64,000 bases of DNA, from positions 1,240,001 to 1,304,000 of the forward strand of contig OW818685.1 in NCBI GenBank assembly GCA_942493245.1. Direction: 5' to 3'. Made by a program: the position numbers and the translations under genes. This document shows positions 62,493 to 64,000 of the stretch, piece by piece (position 1 is the first letter of the stretch; each line of letters starts with the position of its first letter). This DNA comes from DAOPYU01 sp942493245. GTDB taxonomy: Bacteria; Sumerlaeota; Sumerlaeia; UBA8349. The notes under the pieces were generated by a model, which was not told the DNA's origin, ran no database searches, and saw nothing but the letters and a program-made list of their open reading frames with translations.

Positions 62493-64000
62493 ATGACTGG
62501 TGGTCCAAGATCAAAAAAAATCTCACTTTTCAGCGGTGCAATTTTGCGTCCGGCACTGCTGGACAGTCTGCGTAAACTGGCGCCGCAGCACATGATGAAG
62601 AATCCGGTCATGTTCGTCGTCGAGGTGGGGAGCGTACTGACCACGTTGCTCTGGCTGCGCGACGGGTTTCTTCATCCGCAGGGTTCCGAGCCGCTTTTGT
62701 TCACCGGCGCGGTGACATTGTGGCTCTGGTTCACGGTCTTCTTTGCCAACTTTGCCGAGGCGGTCGCCGAAGGGCGCGGCAAGGCTCAGGCGGCCACCCT
62801 GCGCAAGATGCGCAAGGAAACCCTCGCGCGCAAATGGGTGGACGATCATGAAGAGCAGGTCCCTGCTTCGTCACTGCGTAAGGACGATCGGGTCGTTTGC
62901 GAGGCGGGCGACATCATCCCCGGCGATGGCGAGGTCGTCGAGGGGATCGCCTCGGTGGACGAGTCGGCGATCACAGGCGAGTCGGCCCCGGTGATCCGCG
63001 AGTCGGGTGGGGATCGCTCAGCGGTCACTGGCGGCACCAAGGTGCTGTCGGACCGAATCGTCATTCGGATTGCGTCCAATCCCGGCGACTCGTTTCTGGA
63101 TCGGATGATCTCGCTCGTCGAGGGCGCCTCGCGTCAGAAAACACCCAACGAAATCGCGCTGCATATTCTTCTCGTGGGCCTGACAATCATCTTCATCATC
63201 GCCTGTGTGACACTCGTCCCGTTGGCCTTGTATTCGGGCATTCGTCTCTCGGCCACCGTCATTGTGGCGCTGCTCGTCTGCTTAATCCCGACAACCATTG
63301 GCGGGTTGCTCTCGGCCATCGGGATTGCCGGAATGGATCGCCTGATCCGAAAGAATGTGCTCGCCACCAGTGGCCGAGCGGTTGAAGCGGCGGGGGACGT
63401 CAACACGCTTCTTCTGGACAAAACCGGTACGATTACGCTGGGGAACCGCATGGCCGACGAACTGATCCCGGCCGACGGAGTGGACATTCACGAACTGGCC
63501 GACGCGGCCCAGTTGGCCAGCCTGGCTGACGAAACTCCCGAGGGACGTTCGATCGTCGTGCTGGTCAAGGAACAATACAATCTGCGGGGACGTGAACTGG
63601 CCCCGCACGAGGTCCATTTTGTCCCCTTCAGCGCGCAGACCCGCATGAGCGGTTGCGACCTCAACGGTACCCACCAGATCCGGAAGGGGGCGGCCGAATC
63701 GGTGGCCATCTGGGTCAAGGAGCAGGGCGGATGCTGGCCTTCGGATGTGGAAGCGGCGGCTCATGGCATCGCCGATTCCGGTGGGACCCCCCTGGTCGTG
63801 ACCGATGGACCGCGCGTGCTGGGGGTGATTCACCTGAAAGACAGGGTCAAGGAAGGGATCAAGGAGCGTTTCGAACGCTTCCGCGCCATGGGGATCCGCA
63901 CGGTCATGATCACCGGCGACAACCCGCGCACGGCCAGCGCCATTGCGGCTGAGGCGGGTGTAGACGACTTTCTGGCCGAAGCCACCCCCGAGCGCAAAAT
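62493..64000 (+). CDS. kdpB: potassium-transporting ATPase ATP-binding subunit B, 3' truncated
   Basis: The frame from ATG 62493 is open to the right edge and gives 502 residues of the P-type ATPase subunit. Present are the actuator loop SAITGESAPV (about 155-164), CLIPTTIGGLLSAIGIAGMDRL (membrane site, about 264-285), the phosphorylation motif DKTGTIT (about 309) and TGDNPRTASAIAAEAGVDDFLAEATPE (about 474-500). The C-terminal helices and kdpC lie outside the window. It couples ATP hydrolysis to potassium import. Confidence 0.97.
   Translation, partial: MTGGPRSKKISLFSGAILRPALLDSLRKLAPQHMMKNPVMFVVEVGSVLTTLLWLRDGFLHPQGSEPLLFTGAVTLWLWFTVFFANFAEAVAEGRGKAQAATLRKMRKETLARKWVDDHEEQVPASSLRKDDRVVCEAGDIIPGDGEVVEGIASVDESAITGESAPVIRESGGDRSAVTGGTKVLSDRIVIRIASNPGDSFLDRMISLVEGASRQKTPNEIALHILLVGLTIIFIIACVTLVPLALYSGIRLSATVIVALLVCLIPTTIGGLLSAIGIAGMDRLIRKNVLATSGRAVEAAGDVNTLLLDKTGTITLGNRMADELIPADGVDIHELADAAQLASLADETPEGRSIVVLVKEQYNLRGRELAPHEVHFVPFSAQTRMSGCDLNGTHQIRKGAAESVAIWVKEQGGCWPSDVEAAAHGIADSGGTPLVVTDGPRVLGVIHLKDRVKEGIKERFERFRAMGIRTVMITGDNPRTASAIAAEAGVDDFLAEATPERK

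Overview
The window is about 64 kb of GC-rich bacterial chromosome, gene-dense on both strands. It contains no phage, insertion sequence, CRISPR array or rRNA. The gene content points to a Gram-negative (diderm) heterotroph: a periplasmic alpha-2-macroglobulin, a lipoprotein with a lipobox, several signal-peptide proteins, WecB, dnaG-rpoD with a long basic sigma-factor extension, and an oleBCD olefin cluster. Families such as the GLUG-repeat exoprotein, GHL10 hydrolase, SASA esterase and the large A2M are common in PVC-type and neighbouring uncultured phyla. No phylum-level marker settles the placement, so I leave it as an uncultured diderm lineage.

Layout. 1-8.1 kb: a truncated SASA-type esterase, a conserved 601-aa protein of unknown function, MarC, WecB, MutY and an unusually AT-rich unknown gene. 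8.2-9.0 kb: a secreted protein whose frame continues past an in-frame UGA, with a hairpin just downstream. 9.4-15.7 kb (minus): alpha-2-macroglobulin. 16.3 kb: OsmC. 17.2-20.5 kb (minus): a sodium/solute symporter and a eukaryote-type UDP-glucose dehydrogenase. 21.0-30.1 kb (plus): a nine-gene sugar cluster running ROK regulator, LmbE deacetylase, GATase-like protein, PFK, SIS isomerase, NDP-sugar pyrophosphorylase, NahK-like anomeric kinase, CBM9-like protein and NAD-epimerase. 30.1-34 kb: glutaminyl cyclase, a GT4 glycosyltransferase, a small membrane protein and tRNA-Val(CAC). 34.8-38.8 kb: a GLUG/InlB-repeat exoprotein, a GH53-like hydrolase and TrpF. 38.9-46.8 kb (minus): phosphopantetheinyl transferase, a membrane protein, an ICMT-like methyltransferase, oleD-oleC-oleB, a GNAT and FolC. 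46.9-53.4 kb: a lipoprotein, two radical-SAM proteins (one fused to a methyltransferase), a zinc-ribbon protein, a GHL10 hydrolase and a small CxxC protein. 53.9-58.1 kb (minus): rpoD and dnaG. 58.7-64 kb: an NtrC-type sigma-54 activator and then the kdp potassium-ATPase operon, cut off inside kdpB.

How the genes work together. The 21-30 kb operon and the divergent symporter/UGDH pair read as uptake, deacetylation, phosphorylation and nucleotide activation of (amino)sugars. The ole genes would turn a beta-keto acid into a cis-olefin by way of a beta-lactone, but oleA is not in the window. The NtrC-type regulator lies directly upstream of kdp, and a GG-N10-GC element sits between them, which suggests sigma-54 control of potassium uptake.

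Intergenic DNA is rich in interspersed palindromic repeats. The most notable family is a three-hairpin REP-like unit found at four loci, mostly as inverted pairs. Its stems differ between copies but stay self-complementary.
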